NCBI GenBank assembly: GCA_030620095.1
Contig: JAUTXW010000936.1
Location: 310,001-374,000 of the forward strand
Reading direction: 5' to 3'
From: Kuschelorhynchus macadamiae
Lineage: Eukaryota; Arthropoda; Insecta; Coleoptera; Curculionidae
DNA length: 64,000 nucleotides
The stretch's first letter is position 1. Every line of letters starts with the position of its first letter. The notes under the pieces were generated by a model. The model searched no databases, had not been told where the DNA came from, and saw only the letters and a list, made by a program, of their open reading frames with translations. Of this stretch, positions 1-12,659 are shown piece after piece. The translations under genes were made by a program, and so were the position numbers.

Positions 1-880
1 AGATCGAATAAGACAAGGTAACGTTCAAGCCCCCCGAAGTGGATGCGAGAAATTAACGCGCAATGTTGCCAAGTGTATTGAGGAACCGGCAAACGAGAGT
101 AGCGAACGCAGACTTCTTTTTGATTAAAATAATTAGCATTGTTTCTTTGATTTAGTTATTCAAATTTTTGTAGAAATAAGTTTGTTTTCTATTAAAACGT
201 ATACTAACTCCTAGAAACTTTATTTCAAGCTAATCTGTATCGAATTTCAACCCGAAAGATTAACAGCCAAATTTAATATTCCACCTTTAACTAAAAGATC
301 TCTTCTAATATTTAGTGATTGGCAACGCTAATAGTAGCTATCATGTTTTACATGGAAAGAAGCGCCAAAATGTCTGCTTTAAGTAAAAAAAAATCGTCTC
401 GATAGCTTAATTAGTTAAGAAGTTATACGAGGGGAAACATAAAAAAAACACGATTTTAAAAAAATAATAATTTTTCCAGTTTTTTGTAAATAAAAAAAGT
501 CGAGACCGCAAAAAAAGTAATATTTTGTGATTTCGTATGTACAATGATCCATTTAATAAAATGAGGTATATATCGGTGTGTTCTAACGCAAAAAAAAATC
601 GAAAAGGAAGCGACTTTTGCCCCGTTGTTTACTCCACTAACATTACGACATTCTGTGTATAGAAAACCGACGTATATAAATAGATACTTAAATTCATATT
701 CCCACCACTATCTAACACAAAAGAAATCGGTTTTTAACTCACTAGTACTTAACTATTTCGATTTGTGATCAAGATTCTCTAACATCGGAAACATCCAAAC
801 TGACCGAAGCTCTCAGAGGCAATTGGCAAGTGCAATGGCAATTGCACTGAAGATATTACGCTTTCAATTAACTCTGATAT
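1..880. other. Unassigned AT-rich sequence
   Basis: I see no open reading frame with recognisable protein similarity and no repeat ends here. It is probably diverged repeat or intergenic DNA. A small imperfect hairpin (AGTGCAA / TTGCACT) occurs near 828-848, but nothing shows it is functional. Confidence 0.4.
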
Positions 881-939
881 AATTTATAAAATAAAAAGAA
901 AGGATAAGTTAAAAAAGAAATTGAAGAAATCCGAAAATC

Positions 940-1390
940 CGCTATTTCACGAGCAGTTTATTGAAATTAGATTTGAGATTAAACGTGAACTAAAAGTTTC
1001 ACAATCCCAATAGATTCTGGTCTTATTTACATGTAAAAAATAAATCATTAGTAATTCCACAAACTTTAACGTATAATAACGAAGTAATACAAGATCCGCA
1101 AACGATTGCCGACAGTTTTGGGGACTTTTTCTTTCGGGCGTTTAAGGATAGTGGCGCGTCTTTGGTTTCGGATAGCTTGCTGGCAGATAATCCAAGACTC
1201 TGTCGATATCCTACTTGTATTTTAACTTCTATTACGGAACAAGACATTGAAATGGCTGGTTGTTAAGTTAAAGCCTAATATGACTATATGTCCTGATTAT
1301 ATTCCTGCATTCATAATTAAAGATTGTCTTTCCATATTTCTTAAACCACTAAGATATTTAACGCGATTATTTCAACGTCATGCTTTCTCT
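940..1390 (+). pseudogene. LINE fragment (endonuclease-RT linker region)
   Basis: Frames on the + strand give a stretch resembling the region before the reverse transcriptase domain of CR1/Jockey-type LINE ORF2. It contains residues such as TYNNEVIQDPQTIADSFGDF, followed in another frame by KLKPNMT..PDYIPAFIIKDCLSIFLKPLRYL. This matches the usual linker pattern (FG.FF, KL..N...GPD.IP.F..K.C). The piece has at least one frameshift near 1265 and breaks off around 1390, before the catalytic RT motifs. It is a dead fragment lying head to head with the next LINE copy. Subfamily assignment is inference. Confidence 0.6.
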
Positions 1391-1487
1391 TTCTAGATTC
1401 TTGAAAAAAAAGGGGTTGGGTTGAACAATGAAAATTAAAAACGAAGTTAAACAGACATCCTTCTAATTTCTTGAATGCTGCAGTGTA

Positions 1488-1509
1488 ATATAATAATAAT
1501 AATAATAAT
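1488..1509. repeat. (TAA)n / LINE 3' tail
   Basis: A run of seven TAA units marks the 3' end of the minus-strand LINE. Short A/T-rich tandem tails are normal for CR1/Jockey-group elements. Confidence 0.8.
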
Positions 1510-4500
1510 TTTATTTCACCGATAAAACAGATGTACATAATATGCAATCAGCAATTGGAGAAAACGTCACAAAGAGTAAATCTAGTATACCTACTTATAA
1601 GAGAACATCGTCATAAAAGTTACAGGTAAGTACATAAATAATCACTAAAAAAGGAACAATACAAATACTACATTAGACGCATGCATTTTTAAAAACAACA
1701 AAAAAAACTAAACTAAAAACTAATTTAAGAACTCTTGCACAGTATAAAAATTACCCTCCACTAGATATTTTTTTAATTTACGTTTGAAGGATTTAAGATT
1801 ATCAGCATCTTTAATATCATTATTTAGTTTATTAAAAAACCTACATGCATTATATATCACATTTTTTTGGAAAAATGTGGAATTATGTAAATTAGGTAGA
1901 AGTAATGTTTTATTTCTAGTACTGTAACCATGCGATTGCTTTGAAGTTTTTTAATATTCTGATATGCAAAAACGGAAACTTTAAATATGTAAATTCCAGC
2001 CAAGGTCAATATGTTTAATTGCTTGAAACAGTCTCGACACGAATCTGTACATGAAAGACCACACAGATTTCGTATAGTATATTTTTGAAGCAAAAAGACT
2101 CTTGTCACGTCCGAGCTTGAGCCCCAATTTATGATGCCATAGGACAGGTGAGAGTGGATATTAGAATATTATACCGACATAGCATTTTGACTACAGTAAT
2201 TTGACAATGATTTCAAACCATAACAATTTTTTCTTAACCGTATGCATAGACTTTCTATATGATTTCCCGTTCAGATCCATGAAGTAAAAAATTGTCATTT
2301 TTTTGTTTTTTATTTGAAAATACGACGAAATTTGTTTTACTTTGATTTATAACCAAACCATTTTTTTGGACCGCAACATAATACCATCATAAACCAAATC
2401 TGCTGTTCTTTTGAGAGATAGTGCACTCTTTTCCACGATCACAATGTTTGTATCATTTGCATATGATATGACAGAAATACCAGTGGACATATTCATTAAG
2501 TAGGAAGTGAGATCATTAGAATAAATAAGATATAGTGTGGACCAAGGACTGAACCCTGGGGAACACCCTGATTTACTGGCAATGAGTCGCTTCCCATCCC
2601 ATTCACCACAACACATTATTGACGTCCACTTAAATAAGATCCATGAGCTTCCATGCCTGTCCTCTAATGCCATATCGATGCAACTTTATTAATAATAGTT
2701 CATGGCTAACCATATCAAATGCTCGGGAGAAATCCACAAATAAACCCAATACATGAAGATGTTTATCAATTTCATCGACAACTGTCGATGGGAAATCACA
2801 AAGGGCACTTTCTGTACTGCGTGATTCCGTAAAACCATGTTGGGAAACGCTAATAATGTTATTTTTATTAAAAAAAATGAAATAATTGATGTTTCAAATT
2901 CAACTCAAAAATTTTAGAAATGCTTGTTAATAGACTTATGCCTCTATAATTTGAATAATCATTAGAATCCCCCTTTTTATAAAGTGAAGTGACAGTTGCA
3001 AACTTCAATTGCTCAGGAAATATTGCATACTGCGCTGAGAGATTTATCAAGTACGTTAAAACATCACACAAAGCAAAACCACACTTTTTCAACAAATTAT
3101 TGGATATGCCATCATGTCCTGTGGCATTTGAGTTCTTAAGGTTTACAATAAATGATAAAACATCTTGTTTACAAATGGGTGAAAGAAAAAATGTATTTAC
3201 ACAAGGCGGTACGCAGTTATCAAGAAATGTCCTGTCGATATTATTATTACTAAGAGGTACATTAGTAAATTGATAATTAAAATTACTTGCAACTAGATTA
3301 TCCGGAACTATTTCGCCGTTTTCAATCATTTTCAGTGCTGTATAAGAATTGTTTTTATTTTGTAACGTTTTTATAATTTGCCACATTGCCTTCGATTTAT
3401 TGCTTGAGTTTTGAATCATTTTATCATTTTGTTGTGTAAAAAAGAGTTTAAGTTTTTCTCTATAAATACTGTTAATATGTTTGCTAATATTCTTGTACCT
3501 TATATATTTTTTTGATAGGCCAGTGAACAAAGTAATCTTATTTTTTAGGCGAACTAGCTCCGGCGATAAAACTACCTTTTTTTGTTTATTTTGAGTGCTG
3601 TTATTTATTTTAATTAATGGAAATGACAATTCATAATAATAAAATAATTGCCTGACACTTCAAAAGCAAGCTTGGGACACTCACGAGAATAAACTTCATT
3701 CCACTCCTCTGTGTTTAAAAAGTCTAGAAAACGTGTTACATTTTTATTTGAAAAGTCGCGTCGCATAGCATACCTTGCCGTGGTGTCCTTCTTATCAGTT
3801 CCGACCACATCTATTTTCAAAAGCTGAGAGAAGTGATCTGACAATCCCAGATTAACAACAGATGCTGAAAACTGTGTGTTTGAACTTGTTAAAAAATTAG
3901 CAATGCATGTGTTTGAAATTGTAGCTACTCTCGTGGGTTCCCTAATAGTATGTATAAGATTAAAAGTAGCTAATAAATCTAGAAAAATCAACAGTTGTGT
4001 ACTATGTTCTAAAAAGTTTAAATTAAAATCGCCCCCAATAACAAGGGTAGTAAGTGGATTAAATTGATTTTCGAGTAGCGAATTAAAACACGTTAAAAAA
4101 ACCTTAAAATCTCCTTTAGGTAGCCTATATACAACAATTAACTTTAATTTCAAATTGCTTACAATTACAGAAGCACATTCAAACACGCCTTCAATACAAA
4201 AGTCAGCAACATCATACACTGTAGCACTATATGTGAAACAATTATTTTTAAAAATAGCTACACCTCCATTCTTTATAGAGGCACGGGAGAAACACGAACA
4301 TAGATTATAATTACGTAAAACTATTTGGTTCAATTGCTCATCACTCTACCAGTGCTCAGTGAGCAACAGAAAGTCACAATTCACATTCTGTACACCTGCA
4401 ATAAATGGGAGTATCTTGTTAGATAAACATTGAATGTTTTGGTGACAGAAAATAACAGAATTTGATGCTTTTTGCTTAGGCAATTCATTATTTAAAAGCA

Positions 4501-4560
4501 TTTGTTCAATAAATGTATTACTCAAAGTTCCTGTAGTCCCCACTGGGACAGACGGGGATA
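1488..4560 (-). pseudogene. CR1/Jockey-type LINE, degraded ORF2
   Basis: Read on the minus strand, this is the second open frame of a non-LTR retrotransposon. An endonuclease/exonuclease/phosphatase domain (about 4543-3614) carries GGDFNLNFLEHSTQ and LSDHFSQL. A linker follows (about 3629-2868). A badly broken reverse transcriptase (about 3000-2340) keeps LYKKGDSNDYSNYRGISLL and YANDTN in place of the usual F/YADDT. The typical C-terminal region is readable at 2108-1857 (GLSCTDSCRDCFKQ). The 3' end is a (TTA)n tail at 1488-1509 preceded by AATAAAA. There are several frameshifts and stops, so it cannot be autonomous. The 5' end near 4560 is probably truncated. Confidence 0.75.
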
Positions 4561-5150
4561 TATGTCAATACTATTTTCAATTTTATTGTAGTTTTTTTAA
4601 ATCTACTGGAGAAGATATAAGGATGTTTGTTCTTGGAGCTGGGATTTGAATAAAGCTCAAGCATCCAATCTAGGCCCTCTAAATCTAAGATAATAGGGTA
4701 CAGTTAATCTTATTGTTTAATAATTTATAGAACAAATATGACTGAGTTGCATGATCGTCTAACCGCTAACTCAGTAAGGCCGAACCTAACAAGCAAATCT
4801 TCATGAGGACATCCAACAGCCGGCCACACACCGTCCAATATAAAGCATGCAGTTTTAAGGAATTTACGCTGAATTCCTTCAAGGGTAGAAATATGAGTCT
4901 GGTATATTGGACACCATACGATAGAGGCATAGACAAAACGAGATCTTACAAAGGTCGAGTAAAGAGAAAGCAGTGTAGCGGGTATAAAACTCCGACTGAA
5001 TCTCTTCGAGCCTATTCAGTGTTCAAATCTCGTTAAGTAAAGATCCCTGAAGATGTCTCGTGCAATCAAAGGCGAAGAGATTCTTAAGAAGTTACTAATA
5101 AATAATCTCGAAAGCGGGAGATACATCAAATAAGGAATTTTCTTTGCACT
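4561..5150 (-). pseudogene. LINE ORF2 C-terminal fragment
   Basis: On the minus strand the sequence encodes the post-RT C-terminal region typical of non-LTR retrotransposons: LVRSRFVYASIVWCPIYQTH, then LEGIQRKFLKTACF and a RFGLTELAVRR block. This pattern (S.L.YAS.VW.P......LE..QRKFL) follows the RT domain in Jockey-like ORF2. No RT catalytic motif is present. It seems to be a separate insertion from the LINE below it, because the same C-terminal region is already present in that copy. Confidence 0.6.
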
Positions 5151-5839
5151 AGTACTAATAATTAATTAAAAGCTGACAGGAAATATTTTTTTGCTATACA
5201 GTAAATAAATTATTTTTAATTGGTTTCTATATAGAGCACCAATTTCGTGCATTAATCATACATCTGCGGTTTGGATGGGATATGTAAATCACACTCGATT
5301 CAGGTCAACAATGTCATCAACGGTTACGACCGACTCTTGTGGTAAACCGGACATTTCACACATTTCCAAGTAATATACGTAACGAAGGCAGCATTGATTA
5401 TTATCCAGATAAAATTCTAAAAATGTGTATAACATGTTCTTGACACAAGTAGAAAAATAATCTGATAACAAGCATTTTAGGCAATGCTATAAAAGTTTTA
5501 GAACGAATTTTTTTTCTGCCACTTTCAAACATTCGCATAAAAGGGATTTGTAAGGTTTACGACAAAAAAGGCACAGGGGGACTGAGATATTTTCAAACAT
5601 TAGTAGCGAATTGATCATTAGCAGACATGTATAAATGTTTTTCTTTCAGTTGGCATAGTATTTGAATATTTTTTAAAAAGAAACTGAAAATCAGATCAAA
5701 ATGAATTTCTTACGCACAAAAAAGCCTAATGCAAATAATTCTTTTATGAAAGTAGTACTTGAAAATTGAAAAAAATGGTTAGAATGATTTTTTTTAATAT
5801 TATTGCGAAGCCACTTTTATAGACTAGTTCGTTATTGAT
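5151..5839. other. Unassigned AT-rich sequence
   Basis: I find no supported gene or repeat boundary here. A 60-codon minus-strand frame at 5289-5471 has no recognisable similarity and is ignored. Confidence 0.35.
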
Positions 5840-5932
5840 TTTAAGGAGGGAAGACATACTAGTTTTTTACATAAAATTTGTCAAGAGCGAAAATTTGCAA
5901 ATCTGAAATTATTTTGATATTATATGTATGTA

Positions 5933-7738
5933 CAGGGTGTCCGGATTTGGTTGCAAAAGCAGGGTATCTCGCTTATCTTTAAAGATAGAACCTTGCGGTT
6001 TTCACGAACCTGAGCTAATTTTTTGTGAAACTCATGAAGCCGTAAACAAAATTTTCATAGCCTTCTTCGTTTATGAGATACAAGGCGAAATAGAAAATTT
6101 TGCATTTTGGGACCCCTCTCGTATCTCGGTTATCCTTTAACTTAATGCAAAGGGAAAAATTGCCGCTTATGCAGTTTTTTACGCTGGATCCATTGGCGTA
6201 GTCATATTTTTCATTTGAGTTAATATTTTTTAGATATGACCCAAAGTTGTGTTTTTTAAAATGGGAGACCCTGTATATTTGTCCAGAAATTGATTTGTCC
6301 TTTTAAAAGCTTCTCAAAAATATATAATAGTATGGGCCTATTTTAATAAACAACAACAAAAATTCTAATTTTTATAATTATCATCCCAAATTTTGCAGTA
6401 GGCCATGTAAAACGATGCCGTTTTCTTTTGTTTTCTTGGAAGCAAATGACATTTCCCAATTTTGTAAGCGTATATAAAATATAGCGCTAGTTTTTTGTAT
6501 TTATTTATTGTGTAAAAATATATTTGTTGAAGCGACTTCTGAGATGTATTTTAACAGGTAAATAGTTAATTTTTAGGTATGTTGAAATACTATTGCTTAA
6601 TTCTTATTTACATATCCAGAAAGAAGGCAACCTAATATATCCGCTTTTTATCGGATAAAAAAGAATTTACTTAATCACGGATCATTTATTAAACCTCGTA
6701 CGAAAACATATAATAAAGAAAATCGGGAGGCTGAGGAAATTACGGTTTTGGCTAATGCAGAAGCTTACCCTACAAACTCTTGTAGGACCAGTCGAAAGAG
6801 CATAGGGATTCCAAAAACTAGAGTTCAAGAAATTCTAAAAAAGCACAAATATCACCCATACAAATTTAGGCTCGTGCAGCAGTCCAAGATTTAGGAAATG
6901 CAATAAGAGAGAATTTTCGCTATTTACAAAATCATCCCGTTATTTTGCTTAATTCCCTAAAACGAATACGAAAATTGTGCGAAGCATGCATAGAACAAAA
7001 TGGAAATCAGTTTGAACAGTTCTTTCGATTTCCTTGGTTACTGTAGTTCTTATAAGACAGTTGATTTTTGCTGAAAGGCTTCTTACATAATAATTTATTA
7101 CTGTTTTGTTCTTGTGTTACATAAATCTAGGTAGGTGGTACTTTTTTGGTGCGAAATTATCAATACACATTTTGATAAATAGATTTAATTACATATTTAT
7201 TTTGATTTATTGTTAGGATGTAGATATTGTTAACGACTTTAAATAAAAGGCAGCATTGTTTTGCATGGCCTACTGCAAAATTTGGGATGATAATTATAAA
7301 AATTAGGATTTTTGTTGTTGTTTATTAAAATAGACTCATACTATTATATATTTTTGAGAAGCTTTTAAAAGGACAAATCAATTTCTGGACAAATATACCG
7401 GGTGTCCCATTAAAAAAAACACAACTTTGGGTCATATCTAAAAAATAACAACTCAAATGAAAAATATGACTACGCCACTGGATTCAGCGTAAAAAACTGC
7501 ATAAGCAGCAATTTTTCCCTTTGCGTTAAGTTAAAGGATAACCGAGATACGAGGGGGGTCCCAAAATGCAAAATTTTCTATTTCGCCCTGTATCTCATAA
7601 ACGAAGAAGGCTATGAAAATTTTGTTTACGGCTTCATGAGTTTAACAAAAAATTAGCTCAGGTTCGTGAAAACCTCAAGGTTCTATTTTTAAAAATAAGC
7701 GAGATACTCTGCTTTTGCAACCAAATCCGGACACCCTG
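5933..7738 (+). mobile_element. Long-TIR Tc1/mariner element A (deletion derivative)
   Basis: The element is bounded by CAGGGTGTCCGG...CCGGACACCCTG and flanked by TA on both sides (5931-5932, 7739-7740). The terminal inverted repeats are about 488 bp each (5933-6420 and 7251-7738), far longer than the 20-30 bp usual for mariner. The interior is a shortened transposase gene on the + strand. A related, longer copy lies at 44035-46451. The corresponding empty site, ATGTATGTACTCAG, is seen in the opposite arm near 20150-20170, which supports a clean TA insertion. Confidence 0.85.
6525..7045 (+). pseudogene. Internally deleted DDE transposase (element A)
   Basis: Compared with the copy at 44730-45860, this gene has lost its start region (junction near 6530) and about 600 bp between 6885 and 6890. 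The deletion joins the helix-turn-helix part (ISKTRVQEILKKH equivalent, here GIPKTRVQEILKKH) directly to the C-terminal NAIRENFRYLQNHP block. All three catalytic acidic positions lie in the missing part, so it is dead. It keeps AAG where the longer copy has a stop at 45648-45650. A donor GTAAAT near 6559 survives, but the matching acceptor reads TTTAC instead of TTTAG. Confidence 0.8.
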
Positions 7739-8265
7739 TACTTAATAAATGAGTTCTTAGGAAAAAAACTAATTTCTCAAAATTTTGATATCTGATTTGT
7801 TTATTTTTTAATTAATTTTTTTCTTATAAAACGCATTTTTTTCAACATTTTTATCTCTAAATTAAACAGACTTATTAAAAAGATTATTCTTTTAATCGTT
7901 TTGGCTTCTCCAAGGACGTTTTTAAAAAAGTAAATACAATTTTGCCTTTCCGAATGTTAATTTCACTTCAGGGGCGTACTAATTAATTTTTTTAGACCGT
8001 TATCTTTCTTATTTTCTTAAATTAGACTTGGTCTCCTGAATTCCCTAAAGGGTATTTTTAATTTTTCTTATTATTTTTGATAAAAGTAATTTCAAACGTT
8101 AGAACGGTTTTTTAATTTCATTTTGAGTAATTTTGATAATGTTTTAAATTTCTTTTAACATAAAGTTATGCCTTATTGAGTATGTTTTCTTCTTTATTAG
8201 TAAGGTTTCGTATACAAAGTGTCCAAAAAAAATATATAATTATTAAGACCTTTATACAGTGTAGT

Positions 8266-8917
8266 TATGCCGTCATTAGGTATAGGCAACCTTTAATTAA
8301 TTAAAATTTGACCTTACTTTTATTGAGGAACTCAAATAAACAATAAAATACAGTGTAATCCATTAAAAAATATTAAGTTTATAATGCCACGTATTTTTGA
8401 CGCACCCTGTATACCTGAGAATAACTAAGAATGTAGCTCTCTCTGATCTGCATATATCCCACAGCTAGCACTAAAGTGGCTACAACTGTTTCCACTACTA
8501 CTCTTTAAGAGTTTTTACGTATTTATTACTAATAATCCTACTATATATCAACAAACACTTTGAGTTACACGTTTTTAAGTATTATATATGTATTTGTTAC
8601 TGCATATAATACTTTATAGTAATTTTCCATGTAAAGTAATTATATAATAACTACTGACAAGCAACTACTTAAGGAATTGACTCCAAGGTCGTCATTTCTT
8701 TTCCGTGACATAATAGTAATTATTCAAAGTTACTGTTTCTAATCTGTTTACTAAATTGCAACTTGTAAGTATCAGTATCTTCTTGAACTTGGCAGATACT
8801 AGTCCATTAAGTTTAAATGTACTCCTATAACGTATTACTATAAAGTAAAACCATTCGTTGCAACTTAGAAGTAAGAATTACAGTAATTTTTTACTACAAG
8901 TAAACTATTACCTCTTG
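8266..8917. other. Unassigned AT-rich sequence
   Basis: No gene is recognised. The motif GACGCACCCTGTATAC at about 8400-8415 resembles a Tc1/mariner terminus, but I find no partner end. Confidence 0.35.
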
Positions 8918-8919
8918 TA

Positions 8920-11910
8920 CAGGGTGATCAGTTAAGGGTAGCGAGCGGCCATATCTCATAAGATATTGGTCGTATAGATTTGAGAAAAAAAAATCATAAT
9001 AAAAGTCGCCAAGAGAAATTGCTGAAAATTATTTTCGAGTTTGTCAAACGTCCGCTAGAGGGCGTAACAACCAACACCAAGTAGAAAAATGGGGTTTTTA
9101 TAGAATTTTGCCTAATGAAAATAAATCTATGATATCATTTTCATATTTAGTGACCATTTCCCTGTCTAAAATATTTTGTTCTATATATCAAAATAAAGCA
9201 GTGGGGGAAGTTCAATTGTTTTTTCAAACAAACCAAGATGTCTCCCGTTTGTTTTGACCGATTTTAGCAAACTTAGGCTCATATGAAAGAGCATAATTTG
9301 CACTACAAAACGCTTATTTGGTTTTGAATTTTTGACTTTTGCTGGCGTCGCTAGATGGCGTTAACTGAATTAGTAGCATATTTTTTAGTTTTTTTCAAAA
9401 AAAACAAATGTAATGGTATATTCATTTTTACATATTTTAAAAGGGGATAAATTTCTCTATAATTTAACGAAAGTAATTTATCATCTACCTTTTTTTGAAC
9501 CGTTGATATTGACCAAAATATTATTTTATTTTATTAAAAAATGGCACGCCACTGCTTTTTGTCAAAATAAAAATAATTTTCGTAATAACTTATTAGTTGC
9601 TAACAAAAAGAACCTCTTGACTTTTTTTCGTTAGACGAACGGTTTTGGATTGAAAAAATAAGATGTTTAACAATGAAAAATCTTAATAAAACTGTCCAAT
9701 AACAGCAGGAGCAATAACACTAAAAACAAGAACATGGAACTTTAAAAATAAACGTTAAAAATAAATTAATAGTTTTGTCGTAAATGTTCAAAATGTTATC
9801 CATTATTTTGAATGCACCGGTCCAATCTCTTCTGAGTGGAGTTGACAGCTGTCTCAATTTCCGTTCTTGGTATAATATTTATGGCGTTTTGAATTTGTAT
9901 GAATATCATGTCTTCTCGAGTAGTTGGTCGAGTTTTATACATCAAATCCTTTATTCGGCCCCACATATAAAAATCAAGGCAGGTTAAACCGGGGGACCGT
10001 GGTGGCCAGAAAAATAGACTGCCTCTACCAATCCAACGGTTAGGAAAATGCCTGTTCAAAAAATCTTGCACATTTCGTGAATAATGTGCCAGGCATCCGT
10101 CTTGTTGAAACCACATGTTTCTTCTTACTTGTAAAGGCACATTTTCTAAGAGTCCTGGTAAATCGTTAAATAAAAAGTTCAAATACATGTCACCGGTTAG
10201 ATTGCCATTAAAGATGTGCGGACCGATAATAGCACCATTAATAACACCGCACCAGACGTTGACGCTCCATCGACCCTGCTGATAATCTTCACGTAACCAG
10301 TGTGGATTAGTGTCCGACCAGTAATGCACGTTATGAAGATTTACCCTGCCATTACTGCAAAACGATGCTTCGTCTGTCCACAATATTTGTGACAAAATAT
10401 GATGGTTTTCCCTAATGAAGTCTCTAAGCCAGTAGCAGTAATCGAGCCTACGTTCAAAGTCAGTGTCATTTAGGGCTTGATGAATCACGATGTGATATGG
10501 ATGCATTTTAAAATCCATTAATATTTTTTGCACTGAGCCATAGGATATTCCTAAATCTCTGGAGATCTCTCTTATGCTTAAATGGGGATCTGCATGAATA
10601 TAAGCCAACACATTTATAATGTTATCTTCTCTTCTTACTCTACGATTTCTTCTCAAAGTTGGAGTTGGTTGCACTTGGCCATGTTGCCTTAAACGTAAGG
10701 CTAAACGATGAAAAACCATTCTCGAATGGTGTCCTCGGAGGGATAACGCAGTGCATACTGCCTAGAAGCAATCGCGGCATTTTCAAAACATTGAAAATAA
10801 ATTCTCAACATATCAAAGGATTCTTCATTCGTAAAAGGCATGATTTGTTGTAAAAATACTTTTTACATAACATTAAATTAGATGTCAATAGCAGGAACTA
10901 TCAAAATGAATATCAACGTGATTGACAATTTGGTGTTTTGTTTCTTAACGTAGATCATGGCCTGCTTCGCTTAAATGCGATTTTAGTTAAGTTTGATTTT
11001 TAATTTAATTTATGAAATAATAATAATTATGAACTAAAGCATTCTCTCGCTGATTAAATGATTAATAATGATAAAAATAATAGGTTATAATTTTATTATT
11101 GTGAGATGTAATATTTAAAAATAATTTTGAACCTTATAGTTATCATTGTTAAACATCTTATTTTTTCAATCCAAAACCGTTCGTCTAACGAAAAAAAGTC
11201 AAGAGGTTCTTTTTGTTAGCAACTAATAAGTGATTACGAAAATTATTTTTATTTTGACAAAAAGCAGTGGCGTGCCATTTTTTAATAAAATAAAATAATA
11301 TTTTGGTCAATATCAACGGTTCAAAAAAAGGTAGATGATAAATTATTTTCATTAAATTATAGAGAAATTTATCCCTTTTTAGAATATGTGAAAATGAATA
11401 TACCATTACATTTGTTTTTTTTTTTGAAAAAAACTAAAAAATATGCTACTAATTCAGTTAACGCCATCTAGCAACGCCAGCAAAAGTCAAAAATTCAAAA
11501 CCAAATAAGTGTTTTGTAGTGCAAATTATGCTCTTTCATATGAGCCTAAGTTTGCTAAAATCGGTCAAAAGAAACGGGAGACATCTTGGTTTGTTTGAAA
11601 AAACAATTGAACTACCCCCACCACTTTATTTTGATATATAGAACAAAACATTTTAGACAAAAAGTGTAGGAAAATGGTCACTAAATATGAAAATGATATC
11701 ATCGATATATTTTCATTAGGCAAAATTCTATAAAAACCCCATTTTTCTACTTGGTGTTGGTTGTTACGCCCTCTAGCGGACGTTTGACAAACTCGAAAAT
11801 AATTTTCAGCAATTTCTCTTGGCGATTTTTATTACGATTTTTTTTCTCAAATCTATACGACCAATATCTTATGAGATATGGCCGCTCGCTATCCTTAACT
11901 GATCACCCTG
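8920..11910 (-). mobile_element. Long-TIR Tc1/mariner element B
   Basis: The ends are CAGGGTGATCAGTTAAGG... and the near-complement ...CCTTAACTGATCACCCTG, flanked by TA at 8918-8919 and 11911-11912. The inverted arms are about 760 bp each (8920-9676 and 11143-11910). They differ at scattered sites, so the copy is not brand new. The transposase gene lies between the arms on the minus strand. Each arm carries the same 73-codon open frame (9413-9634 on +, 11185-11406 on -). I take those as by-products of the arms, not genes. Confidence 0.9.
9796..10841 (-). pseudogene. DDE transposase of element B, frameshifted
   Basis: The frame 9796-10719 encodes 307 residues of a Tc1/mariner-superfamily transposase: HTH region with LSIREISRDLGISYGSVQKI, then WTDEASF, FQQDGCLAH and WPPRSPGLTCLDFYMWG. 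An upstream frame starting at 10841 supplies about 42 N-terminal residues and runs into the main frame at a T run near 10713-10719, where one base appears to be missing. In relatives in this window the third block reads SPDL..LDF. Here the first aspartate of that block is glycine, while the LDF aspartate is kept. The frameshift and possibly the substitution make it inactive. Confidence 0.85.
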
Positions 11911-11912
11911 TA

Positions 11913-12599
11913 CTTGAGGTTCCGGAGATAGGGGACGCTACGCTGGTACGAGATTTGGTTGGTGATGTTATAAGGACAGTGGCAACGATAGAGTAACCAA
12001 TTTTTGATTGGTTCGGCCATATTCTTCTAAAATCGTTTTGTTTACTTTTCGCCTAAGTGGGTTTCTTATGAGGTTTGTTGTTTTAGTGTCTCATTTTATT
12101 AGTTTTTGTGATTATTAAAATGAATATTGATTTACACAAGAAGTTTTCAGCCATTGGCCATATGGAGAAACGTATTTAAACCTGGTTCACCTGTTTTTTG
12201 CTTGTAGTTATGAATGTGTAAATGACTATGACCGTAAATGTCTTAAGTTTAAGCTTACTCCAAGAAAAGTTATTAAATATTGCATTGCATTATTATATTT
12301 TGGTTTTATTTTGCTGTAAACAACAATATTGCTTCATATCTTAGTGTATGTTTTACTTCATTCAGCACCTCAATTTGATTTCTAAGATTAGCATAAAAGG
12401 AACTTTATTTTGTAGGCCTTCTTCAGTATATATTACATAACTAAATTCACTTGGCAGACAACTCTCATTAATCGCTTGCACAAACATTGTTATCTGTTAA
12501 AAATTTAAATCAAAAAGTAAGTTTTTACTAGATATTTCGAATAGATTATTAAAGTAAAACATTAACGTAACCCTACATTTACAACTGACGCTGACAGAG
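11913..12599. other. Unassigned sequence between elements
   Basis: No gene or repeat end is recognised. It could hold part of the Dg promoter or 5' untranslated sequence, but nothing in the sequence proves that. Confidence 0.3.
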
Positions 12600-12659
12600 G
12601 TTGTCAATATAAAAGTAGATCAAAATACGAGAGTTTTAACCACACTACACCACAACTTG

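Larger units (their letters stand above)
5840..8265 (+). repeat. Left arm of a 14-kb inverted repeat
   Basis: Outside the inserted element at 5933-7738, this sequence (about 620 bp) matches the reverse complement of 19806-20240 and then of 15955-16049. Shared landmarks include CAAGAGCGAAAATTTGCAAA, AACTAATTTCTCAAAAT and GAGTATGTTT. The matching right arm is split by a LINE. The arms could be TIRs of one large element or two opposite copies of a smaller repeat. Confidence 0.65.

Noticed and set aside
2989..4067. Plus-strand frames at 2989-3273 and 3876-4067
   Set aside because: Antisense shadows of the LINE ORF2 at 1488-4560.
4803..5036. Plus-strand 77-codon frame
   Set aside because: Antisense to the LINE C-terminal fragment at 4561-5150, whose minus-strand translation has a recognised pattern.
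9413..9634. Identical 73-codon frames on opposite strands at 9413-9634 and 11185-11406
   Set aside because: They lie in the two arms of element B, so one is a copy of the other by inverted-repeat structure. No homology was recognised and the arms differ without sign of coding constraint.
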